A stretch of DNA of 64,000 nucleotides, taken from positions 124,001-188,000 of the forward strand of contig JAODUP010000552.1 in NCBI GenBank assembly GCA_025642065.1, in the 5' to 3' direction. This document shows, one piece after another, positions 40,733 through 51,901 of the stretch (positions are counted from its first letter, which is position 1; every line of letters begins with the position of its first letter). The notes beneath the pieces were generated by a model. That model was not told the origin of the DNA and made no database searches. It worked only from the letters and a program-made list of their open reading frames with translations. Source of the stretch: Paralvinella palmiformis (lineage: Eukaryota; Annelida; Polychaeta; Terebellida; Alvinellidae). A program made the position numbers and the translations under genes.

Positions 40733-42151
40733 TTAAAAGATGCCTGGTATCATCCTGTATTGTACACATTTCACATAGTCATCCCAATACTTGCCGTACT
40801 TTTTTGAGCATTTCGTGTCATCACGGAATGTCCTGTGCGTGAGCAGGATGAAAAGCCAGATGAAGTACGAGTAGACCATGATATTTTCAAAGAGACCAGG
40901 TACCGTCCAGAAGAAGGCCACCATCAACTCGGGGACATAGTGGAAATGACGTGCCACACCCCACCAACCACATGTCAGTAAAAGGCTCTCCCTCACCTCA
41001 CCACTCTCCAAGGTGTAACGTGCACGTATGTATTCTGCTGGCTTTCCCCAGATCTTGCATTTTCCACCAGAATGACGGACATCGATCTTCTGTTTGTCGG
41101 CCCAGTAGTTGATAATCAATGAGAAGACGCCAGCCAGTAGAATGACGGAGCTCCAGAAGTGACCAAGGTGAATCGGATGGTTAACTAAATATAAACTGAC
41201 CGAGGCATACAGACCTGGAATATAGGCAAGACAACCCCAACATATGTAGAATCCTGCACGGTCCAAAATAATGTCAATCGTATGCAGGTATCCAGACTCC
41301 CACCAAAAGAACTTGACAAAATAGAGCATCTGCAGTGTACAAGACACCCACATGCTATCAACAAACCCGTACAGTTCGTAGTTCTTGATGGCAAAGATCA
41401 GACACAATAGAGGCCAGACTGTCATGCCGAACCTACAGTTAGTGAACACCTTGACATGCTGACCAAACACCTGAGGATACAGCTCGGTCCCCCAGTAGTA
41501 ATCCATAACCAGGTTGCCTGTACTGCCAGAATCTGAACTGGATGGTGATACAAGGCCTTTGATTACCAGAAAGATGCACAAGATGTGACTGAACACCGTC
41601 AGACTTCCTAGAAACTCATCAAACCTATCATAAATGATGCTAGGCGACATGCCATGCTGCTTCAGATAAAAGGTCAGCACGACAAAACCGATCATCGTTA
41701 CAATGAAACAGTAAAAACCATTATCCTTGTAAACTGGAACGTTGCCTTTTGGAGTTACTGGGCCCTCGAAACGTGGTCCTGGCAGAAGTACCATGAGTAT
41801 TAGGGCAAATAGGCAATAGCCAAGGATAACCCAACCAGCAAGGGCACTACCGATGTGGATATCAGACCATATCTTTAATATGCCGTTAACAACACCTTCT
41901 ACAGTAAGTTTGGTGTACAGTACAACAAAACTACCACCACACTTTGTTGCTGTGTACCAAAGTAGAATAACCAAATTTGGGGAGAAAATCATCAGAAATA
42001 ATGGAACCAAAGTTCTGCTAAAGATGTTAAACAAGATGCCATGTTCTCCTTTGGGCTTGGACAATGTTGTTTGTGATTTTCCTCCTGAAACCATTGTCTC
42101 TGCATCTGGAGTACCATTCTGGATTGGCGAAGTAGTCCGGTGTTTCATCAT
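40733..42151 (-). CDS. DHCR7: 7-dehydrocholesterol reductase
   Basis: A single uninterrupted coding exon of 472 aa plus stop (human DHCR7 475 aa). It belongs to the ERG4/ERG24 sterol-reductase family in the ER membrane and reduces the C7-C8 double bond of 7-dehydrocholesterol with NADPH. DHCR7 rather than LBR/TM7SF2 is indicated by GPVTPKGNVPVYKDNG, the sterol-reductase signature GWWGVARHFHYV (about residues 395-406) and the end KYGKYWDDYVKC...YRMIPGIF. Eight or nine hydrophobic segments are evident. An in-frame ATG at 42169 would give six more residues, but TTTCCAG ending at 42160 is a good splice acceptor. I therefore chose ATG 42151, 9 bases inside the exon, and expect an untranslated first exon upstream. 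One oddity is HYVPEL in place of the usual NYxGDL after the signature. It is convergent with vasa. Confidence 0.95.
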   Translation of the reverse strand: MMKHRTTSPIQNGTPDAETMVSGGKSQTTLSKPKGEHGILFNIFSRTLVPLFLMIFSPNLVILLWYTATKCGGSFVVLYTKLTVEGVVNGILKIWSDIHIGSALAGWVILGYCLFALILMVLLPGPRFEGPVTPKGNVPVYKDNGFYCFIVTMIGFVVLTFYLKQHGMSPSIIYDRFDEFLGSLTVFSHILCIFLVIKGLVSPSSSDSGSTGNLVMDYYWGTELYPQVFGQHVKVFTNCRFGMTVWPLLCLIFAIKNYELYGFVDSMWVSCTLQMLYFVKFFWWESGYLHTIDIILDRAGFYICWGCLAYIPGLYASVSLYLVNHPIHLGHFWSSVILLAGVFSLIINYWADKQKIDVRHSGGKCKIWGKPAEYIRARYTLESGEVRESLLLTCGWWGVARHFHYVPELMVAFFWTVPGLFENIMVYSYFIWLFILLTHRTFRDDTKCSKKYGKYWDDYVKCVQYRMIPGIF

Positions 42152-42159
42152 GGAGGTGA

Positions 42160-43260
42160 CTGGAAACAAGTAATTGGCATATTTAAGTTATATCCTTTAT
42201 ATACATATATATGAATATTTATGTCATGATCGATGTGTGTGATTTATCCCCTTAACACATTAAATGATTAATACAATACTTTTGACATTCTTCTATTCAA
42301 CTCTGCCAGTTTAAGTGTCTTACCTTTAGCTGTACATAATGTTAAATAAATCATTTTCCATGAAGTTCAAGTGACATCTGACAATTTCACGTGTACTCAA
42401 TTTAATTATATACACCATACATGCAACCACACGACACGTACGACTACGACACCTGATCAAATTATATATAATATATAAATCGTGAAATGTATCACAAATT
42501 TCACATAATCTGTCATAATTCAGTATCAATATTATATAATTAGCAAATATAGAATATACAATACATCAAGTCTATTAATTCAGTGAATTCAATACACACG
42601 CTAAGAATAATATCAAGATGAAAATTCTGTTCTAAACTTTCAAACTTGAATTTTAGTCTAACGCTCAATATTTCATTCCTATTAATATGTACCAACATAA
42701 AATTACATATTTAAACATATTGTTTGGCGTAAAGGTTACATTACCTAATAAGAGTCAGTGAGACAGATGTACACAGAAATGTGAGAACTACATCTCAGCC
42801 GAACATCTGTAAACATGCCGAAAAGTAACTGACAAATTATTCACATGGTGATAGCACGATGTCGATAATAAATCGTACATGAGTGCGAATTCTGTACTTT
42901 ATCAGTATATGACGTATGTCACTGCTTACAAGTAACACTGTCTGCAACTATGGAACAAGTATAAAATGAACAAATCGAAATGATATTACTCGTAAATGTC
43001 ATAATTACCTAACTGGCTGTCTTTAATTCACGAAACCAAAGCGAACGCTCTCCACCTCCAGGAACTAGTGTCAAACAATAACCACGACATTATGCTAATT
43101 GTGTCAGATGCCGGCAACGTCACGGCAGTGACGTTCATCGATTGGATAATATAGTTCGGACCATAACCAAGCCACGCCCACTGAACATGGGCTGACACAC
43201 GTGCTTCACAGCTCGCAGTAAACAAGTCCATATTCGGCGAAATGCACTAAATCTGTTATG
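42160..43260 (-). promoter_or_regulatory. DHCR7 5' intron, untranslated exon and promoter region
   Basis: From the acceptor at 42160 upward the minus strand is intron-like and AT-rich. Candidate donors are TTAG|GTAATT near 43009 and TTAG|GTAATG near 42743. The block 43010-43230 is richer in CpG and contains GGGCGTGG (minus strand, near 43166), an Sp/KLF-type site, making it the likely first exon and promoter. Confidence 0.4.
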
Positions 43261-44610
43261 TTTCAATCTGTTTAATGCAATCGAAGTGGTTCATTCTATA
43301 AAATTGCACATGTGTATATTAGCCTGAGCTTGATTTAATATTCATAGGAAACGCGGCTATCGGTTATTTATTTATTATTGACTGTTTTGCATTGTATCAA
43401 ATAATTAATCATTCAATGAATATGTACAATAATCTAATAAATACCTTTTGTCTTGCGAATCGGCTATTTCAGAGTGGGACTGTGGAAGATTACAGAGGTG
43501 ATACCTAAAAAGTTATAGACCGAGTTTATAATCATCACCAGGCAGCGGTGTGCCTCCTCCATCTAACGAGTATGTTCAGTTTGACTTTATAGAAAGTTTT
43601 TACAGGTTGCATTTTGCAGGCTTATCAAATATTTATGTAAATTTAGTGTTTTACGGCCACTTTTCTGAACTTGGTAGGCTAAATGGGCCGAGCGACCTCC
43701 AAAGGTAATGATCGAAGCGAAGTCAATGATGAACACCCTTCAGATATGCCCACGCCGAGATTCGAAACACCGGTGATAGTGATCTGTGATCGAAGTCCAA
43801 GACGCTACCGTTAGACAAAGGAGGCCGGGTTAGAAATTATGTTATGTTTATATATTGCAGACTCGTAGACTGTAAAACTCAAGGATACCTATATATTCAT
43901 ACCTATACAAATCGTCCGTGATTGTCTCAATTGTTTCGGTAGATAACATGTAGCAGACATATAGTTCACCATATGCAGTTATTTATTCATATAAAATGTA
44001 CCTTTTAATTATGAATTTAAGTAAAAAGAATTAAAGTAGATTGGGTTTTTAAATTCCCCTGAGAAAGCAAAATACTCTGCAGACAATAACGCCAACTTTC
44101 GTCATGTTTCAGCTGTACCCGCGTGCTAGTATAATGGTACCTAAAGACAGGCTCAGTCACCGACTGTAAAGAGTGTTCGTGTATTGTCTAAGTCTCATGA
44201 TCCCGGAACATAAGCAATTGAAATAACCAAACTCATACATCCAGTTACAATGTGCTATAGCCACATCTGTCAATACTTTACACATCACGAAATATTACCA
44301 CCCCATAATGGCAATTTTCTGTTCAGACCAACATCATTAGATAACCTCGGTGGATTAAAACAAAAATTAGATATATTTATGTAACCGGCAAGTGAACTCC
44401 GCCCGTCTTCTTACAAGAAGGACGCCATACATCGTAACAAGAAGAGAGGATGTTGCACCCGTTGAAGGTGAACGATATATTTTAATATACTGGAGTAATA
44501 ACTGTATTTCACTGTCAGGACAGAGTTAGTTCGAGTGGTGGTCAAGTGTTATTTAGAGTATTATTTTGCGATAAGAACAAAAAGCAAACAAAACAAGTAA
44601 TCGACCTATT
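43261..44610. other. Intergenic region between DHCR7 and the HMBOX1 3' end
   Basis: AT-rich, with one SINE (43648-43829) and nothing else recognisable. Predicted end points of transcription are DHCR7 start side at about 43.2 kb and HMBOX1 polyadenylation at about 44.61 kb. Confidence 0.55.
43648..43829 (-). repeat. tRNA-derived SINE (family A), copy 3
   Basis: On the minus strand: CCGGCCTCCTTTGTCTAACG and GTAGCGTCTTGGACTTCG (A-box region), GTTTCGAATCTCGGCG (B-box), then CTTTGGAGGTCGCTCGG, CATTTAGCCTACC and AAAAGTGGCCGTAAAAC. This is the best-preserved head of the three family A copies. Confidence 0.75.
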
Positions 44611-44631
44611 CATGGATGACTTTTATTCATG

Positions 44632-44637
44632 TATCAG
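44632..44637 (-). terminator. Minus-strand polyadenylation signal, probable end of HMBOX1 transcript
   Basis: TTTATT on the plus strand is AATAAA on the minus strand. Immediately downstream on the minus strand comes a classic U/GU-rich element (CTTGTTTTGTTTGCTTTTTG). Scanning by eye, this is the first canonical AATAAA after the HMBOX1 stop codon at 51902. Confidence 0.55.
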
Positions 44638-46028
44638 CAAGTATCGATGTTACTTTTGGTTCTACATCTGTACACGAAACAGGCAACAAACAAGACAACT
44701 AAAATACAATAGCACAATTAGTTAAAGTGTACAAATATGTACACGTGTATGTGTGTGTTTGTGTGTGTGAAGACACAGAGACAGATAGACAAACATACAT
44801 AAATGAGACAGAACGCGACCTTTACAAACACAGTCGTTTAGCACTATAATAACACAGAAAGCATCAATATCAATAAGCTACTTCTATTACATTTTAAATA
44901 GATATCAATAATTATGGTTATATAATACTGAACTCATTTTACCATCATCAATCCTGAATACGAACTTAAAAAAGGCCGGGTCATTACCAGTTATTTGCTG
45001 TTCGCCTTTAAATGCATAACTCAATTAAGCAGGATGTCTAAAGTAGTTAGGGCCAAATATTTCAACCATTCACCTCCAACATAACACAGGATCATCAATA
45101 GATATTCCATAATGGAAAATAATTATAACAACACATTACCTAGGAAGCACACTGCCTTTGCAGTAAACAAAGACTACATTTGATATATATATATATATAT
45201 ATATCAACATCAAAATCTGATACATCGAGGCACCACAAGGTAACCTGTGCCTTGAGGAAATGGAATGTTGTCACTGCAAAATACAATCACTGATGCTTTT
45301 GCAAAGTAGATGAAAAGGTGCAATAAAAAGGTGACACAAGAGTATTTACTTGATACACTGGGAAAGAGTACTTTTGGTCCTCACAGAGTATTCAGTAAAA
45401 CTAGAAGGAAAACCAACTATAAGCTATGTATGTCAAGGTATGATTAAGTTACAATCACCTAGTTACAGTAGTGAAATGGAACAATAACGTATTGGTTTGT
45501 CTGTGCACGAACACGTGATATATGTAGTCATACATCGCATGTACACACACAGATACATACACCCATCAGAAGAACGCCAATGTTTAGACTAGAGGCTTAA
45601 GTACTGGGCTTGATAGAAATTTTCTACGTATGATGAGTACTAAGTTGAACAGGCTAAAAGATATATAATGGCACAGCCTCAATTTACACCACCAGACCTA
45701 AAACAAGGTATTGCGTGCATACTACAATAAATCCGTATAATTGGTCAGACCAGACAGGTTCATATATATTTTTAAACAATGAGTGTTCATAATACGAAGG
45801 CAAATTATTGTGCCGTGTTTCAAACACTTGCACATAACTAGTGTGATCTACATGTACATGAAAGTTCTTTTTCTATGGCCTTAGAAATATATCGTTTTGG
45901 TGATGTCGTGTCAGTTAAAAATATTAACTGTAATCATCTTTAACATCGTTCATCTGCCACTGTTTACATCGACAACACACAAGTACTGCTGTTAGCCTAA
46001 CTATAACATCCACAACACTATCTAATTG

Positions 46029-46060
<32 letters not shown>

Positions 46061-48346
46061 ATATATTTATGATAGCTCGTTATCACTGAGAGAATACATT
46101 TGACAATATAGATGATAAATGTCAGTGCATCTGTCATAACAACACTAAACACAATGAATCAATCAACATAATCCTGTTCACATAACATTGTATAGCAGAA
46201 ACATCTGTGGCCAATCACAAGATGGTCTTCAAAATTCAAGATGTGTGACAGCCGCCACAAATCACAAGGTGTCCATGTGCATATGATGCAGTGAGGTAAT
46301 TAACTGCCCTTTCCGGATGGACAGTTCTAAAAAATAAACCACTACCCACTAGACGGCTGTGAGTAGACACCTGTACAATACCACTGGCCATGTGTACAAT
46401 CACACAATCTAGTACGAACAAAGAAACTGGTGGTAAAAATAGTATAGCACTCTATAAAAAATAACAACTTTTTGGTCTTCCAGCATATTGTAGAGTCAGT
46501 TGAGAAAAACGACAGCATTAATTTCCAATGCCACAAAATAGCTCACTGGCAAATCTTTTTTATAATTGAAGAAGATATGCGTCTGAAATCACACTTCGGC
46601 ATATACCTGATCATCACCCATAGGTAGCATATACCTAGCAATATTTATATCAGCAGGAAGTTTAAGGATCAAATGGTCAGTGATAGCTGACAGATATGGC
46701 ACAGCATCTAGTTAGCACACAAACAATAACAGTACGGCTTTCCAGGAACTCATCCCACCATACAATAAACACACCAGGCATACAACAAGCTGACAGGTGC
46801 TTCACGGGTTTTGTGTACGTGTGTGCACTCATGACATCTAGTGCGATTACGGTTCACGTTCTCATCTTCAAACCCAATACATTGTTGTCTTTTTGGAGTC
46901 ACATCGAAAAACGCAACACGCACAAAAATACAGCACATGGTTATAGATGATGTTGGTGTTATACTTGATAACTCTGTCTAACACAGGACAGAACAATAAT
47001 TAGAAGCACAGCAGTTAGATACAGCAGGATAAATATGTATGCAAATCCCGCTTTGTGACAACATGCACACAATTCAGGAATAACATTCTGGTTTTGGCTG
47101 TCTTAAAAAGAAATCAATCTGACAGAGTGCTGTAAGCTAATTAAAGTGATGTCGATCTGAATCGGTGGTACACGACGATGACATTCACCACTGAGATACA
47201 AAAATGAACCTGTAACAGACTCTATGACCTATATGCTGCATGATACTGGCAATTACTGGATTTCATTTATGTACACTACACAATAATAAAACTCACAGAG
47301 ATACAGCAGTCTTTAACAGAAAATAACGGAACATCTATCACAAGAATACAATGTTTGGCTAGGAATGCAATAACACATAGCAGTAATGTACAATGAATAG
47401 CAGATAATGAGAGAATTCGCAATCTCATCAACATCTCACATAATAACTGTTGTCATCTGCATGGTGTGAAATAAGCACACCATAAGGTATCGTACATCGC
47501 GTAAAACGCAGCCAGAGCCCGACTAATGAACCACGCCTATCCAATATTGTGCACTGAAATGTTTCACACCAGTGTATATAAACATAGCAGATAAAAGGAA
47601 TGTTTGAAAAAACAACGAACAGAATAACTACACCGAGTACATCAGGGTCCAATAATCGATCTCTCATTTTTACTTGAATAACATAAATCTCAATATGGCT
47701 ATGAGGATGTAAGCAGTGTTATTACCACCATGAACAGTAATGAGTAATATAAATCACAATCATTATACGAGTCACCAGGATAATAAAATTTCAACATGAT
47801 GAGATGTGCCGATACAGATTAATGGTAACAACCGGACTGTGCTTCTCTCAGTCGGAATGAGCAAAACAAGTTCTACTGTGAGTATTATGCCAACTCATTT
47901 AAAGTTATGAGATAAAATGTTCAAATTAGGTGAATCGGTACATACATATCGTGAAATGTACAAAAAGAGATCTGCATTCCGTTTTCGTAATCAACGCATC
48001 ATGAAAGTGCAAGTAAGCATTGTGGCATCAAATAAATGCCTTTATAGCAAGTGTCATTACAGCTGTAGGAAATTATAGTAATCACAAATCAATCAACCCA
48101 TCTTTGTCAATATATAGCAGTGAAACAATATATACATAAAAATAAAATAATCTGTATATTCACATCATAGAAACATATAGCAGTTTGATGTAACACACCT
48201 ATGAGTGGTGTGTCACACAATATTAGAAATAAACTTCATAGCAGATCTGTTGTGTTTAAATCATATAGCATACCCAAAAAAATTAATGAATATGAACCAT
48301 TAATAATGACTACATTGTTAATAAAATTGATAGCAAATAATCATCT

Positions 48347-48389
<43 letters not shown>

Positions 48390-51300
48390 ACACACACACA
48401 TTCACACACAATCCAACATACCAATCAATGCACAGAAATGAATGAAAGCATGTCATATTATGCATGTCGTGTAACAAAAGTCTGATGACAAATGAGCATA
48501 CAAAAATATACAGATCAAGCTCTGCTAATATAACACAAAAACAAATACTTTGAGAAATAAACAACTCAACAAAAGTGTAAGTAAACCAACTAGTTGATGC
48601 ATCTATAATAATACATGTTATGAGCCATAATACTACGTTGTGACCTTAACCAGGTCATGATGACCATGTCCATGGATGTCTCATAAGCAAATACAGGTAG
48701 TTTCCTCAAACAATAATAATAATAATAATAACAGTAATATTATTAATAATGACAATAATGGTATAATGGTGATGAAATGATTCAGCACATTTAAATATCT
48801 AGCACTGATCCAATTTTCATGTGGTAGTTGTATAAAATGTCATGGCAACTACATCCATGAGAAACCACATATACTGACATCAGTAAGCTAGGAGTAATTT
48901 TTATAACATGGTTACTGATTATATTAATAATCAAGCCTATGACTAGAGCTAACACTACATATACAAAGCAACAGCTAAGTGATACAAAAGCTTAGAAACG
49001 TCTTTGGTCAGTAATGCTTCAACAATTTCATTTTGTTTTGGACAGACTAACATCACCACATGTGTGGAGAAGACGAGTTTCAGGACCCTGTGTGCAATCA
49101 AAACACACATAAAACATTCGTTGCTTTGGTAAGGTAAACGCCAGACACTGGTCTGCATCTCACAGAAAAAAACACTTCAATCAAAATCAACCTTCAATAT
49201 AAACCACAATATGTCTGTCCAAAGCACTTGGTGTCTGTGGCTTTTGCATTGCCACGGTAAAAACTGTTAAATTCAGTTTGCATACAGTACAAAAGTGATT
49301 GGATTAAGACAAAGACAAGTGATAAAAGTGCATTAGAGACAAAACAGTCAAGAGATAAAACACGTTCTTTCCCAATAGGATCATATCTCTGTATATTCAC
49401 TACAAAAATAAAGACAACTCTATTCATAAACATATTTCTTTGGTGCATCTGCAAGGAGAAAGGACTGCTGAGTGATGTGCAAAGAATGTCTTAAAGCTGT
49501 TAGTATACCATGTGTCCCTGTAGAGTGATTCTCAACACAACACCGCATTACACATAGAAAAATGTACATATGTGAAAAACTAAGCCCAGAAAATCCACTC
49601 AAACCCCTACCCCCAACTAAAATAGCAGTAACATTTAATCACAGCCAGGCCTCTGCATCACTAAGGATGAAGAAATACACCCACCATATGACTGAACATG
49701 ATAGCAATTTCATGAACAAATTACAAGTTATATAGGATAGAGAACGGACATCCAGAGCATTAGATACACCTGACACATAACAAAAGTCAGACAACAGGTT
49801 GATGTGCATCAGATAATAGTGTGTGTGTGTGTGTATTTGTGCGAAATGCACACATATCAACATAAACAGCACATGAAGTGAAAGCTAATTAATTTACATA
49901 TGAAGGGATCTCCTCAAGTGTCCTCTGCATGGCAATGTGTATCAGACAAATGTGCAGTTACTCACCATCAGATACACAGACAGCCGTACCACCCCCTCCT
50001 GTATTAGCTGATAATAACTGCTTTATGTTAGAAACTGTCCTTAAGGGAGAGGGACTGCAGCCACGACATGACTCAAATATAGATTGTTTTACGATCAGTG
50101 TGAAATATGTCTTCTGGTATGTAATTATTGTGTGATCTAATGAGTCTTTGTGCGTTGTTTAACTGTCTATAGAATGAACAGTGACAGAAGTAGCTGAATG
50201 ATACACGTTCTGGAATGGGAGTTCACTTCAATGTCTGGAACAAGAGAACCACCCAATAACCAGAATAGTCAGAAGCAACTAGCCAGATTAATGCACCTGT
50301 GTTACTATAACACAACAATCTTGCATCTATACCAGATAGGTACCATAACTAGATATCAAATGAGATGCATGAATATTTTCACTACATCAACATCAAGTTA
50401 AGACAATCAGGTGTGTGATGATCAGAAGCCCTAGCGGCACTGTTCATCATCATGAACCACCTGTCATGATATATATAGCGAACTACATCAACTTATGCCT
50501 GTGTGAATAGATGAAAATCACACCCAACTTAATGGCTGCAGCTTGTAAGTACAAAGGACACGAAATGATGTCTGAACAAAGATATGAAAGATAAAAAGGT
50601 TCCTTTGATTTTGTAATCATTTGTAAACAATCAGCTTTCACTCTGTGCGTGTATGTGTGCGCACATATGCATGTGTGCAAATAAATTTTATAAGTGTAAT
50701 AATTCAAGAGTGGAGTGGACTTGTTTAGCCTCGACGTAATAATTCAAGAGGAATCCAATCGAAAAGTAAAGTAAGAGAAGTTAGTCAAAAGCTAAAAGAA
50801 CTTACAAAGATCATGGAGATTCAATCGGAGTAGCATACTCATACAAAACAAAAGGCCTGACCTGAAAAACTAGTCACAGAACAGAATTTTCTAATTTCCT
50901 ATCCATAAATGCAGATAATGGTCAACTGCTCTACAGGTCACAGCCCATTAATAACAAACCAATAAGAACTATATAAATGTAAACATCTTCACTGAAAATG
51001 ATCATCAACAACTAAGGACTTATCACCAGTGCCCTAACAACAAACAAGAAAATACATGGAATAACTATATTGTGGAAAACATTCTAATGTTTGTTGCTAT
51101 ATGGCACTGAATATATGTATATATATATATATATAAATATATATACACTGGCAGAATGTGGTCCGAACAATAAATCCAATGACAAACGGAAAAAAGAGAG
51201 TATAATTAAATGCACAGCTGGCTAGAAACGTTTTGATTCTCTTGTATAGAAAATAAGGTGGAAGTACCGATCTGGGACTGCAAACATGGCAGAGTATCAT

Positions 51301-51901
51301 AAGTATAATGTCCGACAGACGACGCTGAACGAAATTTCACTGGTACATCGATTCTTGTTAATAATGTGCCTCGCTATATAGCTGGCGTCCAATTTTTCAT
51401 AAACACAGTCTTCCCAAGCACAAAGCAGAAACATTTCAGTACAGGCGACGAGAAACAACAACAATGCCTAGTCTATGCCATTATCTATAGCAAAAGCAGC
51501 CAGGTGATTAGTTATACTGAACCCAAAGCTCTGTTACAGATGCAGTGCCTGCCATTGAAAGCCAACTAATACTGTTAACAACACCTAGGAAGTACCCCCC
51601 CCCAAAAAAAAAACATCAACTCCCCACAACAACAACATTACTCTTTTGAGATTGGCTCATGGCTTAAAATCTAAACATCTTGCCAATGTCCAATGTGACC
51701 TGAAAAAGCTATTCTTTCCATTATAAAAGTTGACGGGCACTAACTACCCAATACATCTATCAAGTACCTGACATGTATGTAGATAAACAAGGCATTGTAC
51801 TTAAAGCTATTGGAATAACAGGCAATGGGGTGGGAGTAAGTGTACTCCTAAAGCTTCTGCTCTTTAAACAAACTTTGGTCCAGAACGTTGCATTAACATC
51901 A
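44638..51901 (-). other. Probable long 3' UTR of HMBOX1
   Basis: About 7.3 kb between the HMBOX1 stop and the signal at 44632. The plus strand is persistently A/C-rich, i.e. T/G-rich in the minus transcript, unlike the more balanced flanks, and I found no coding exon on either strand. It contains microsatellites at 45184-45204 (TA), 46029-46064 (TA then TG), 48350-48385 (TG then TA), 48711-48732 (AAT), 49819-49836 (TG) and 51115-51145 (TA), and an A run near 51604. An ATTAAA on the minus strand near 49640-49635 could give a shorter form. Assignment to one transcript is inference. Confidence 0.4.

Noticed and set aside
40733..42151. Lamin B receptor or TM7SF2 (C14 sterol reductase)
   Set aside because: WGVARHF, the GPVTPKG block and the YRMIPGIF end are DHCR7-type, and there is no Tudor/RS N-terminal region as in LBR.
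42152..42169. Upstream DHCR7 start at 42169
   Set aside because: The extra codons include the TTTCCAG splice acceptor. The next ATG at 42151 gives a family-typical length.
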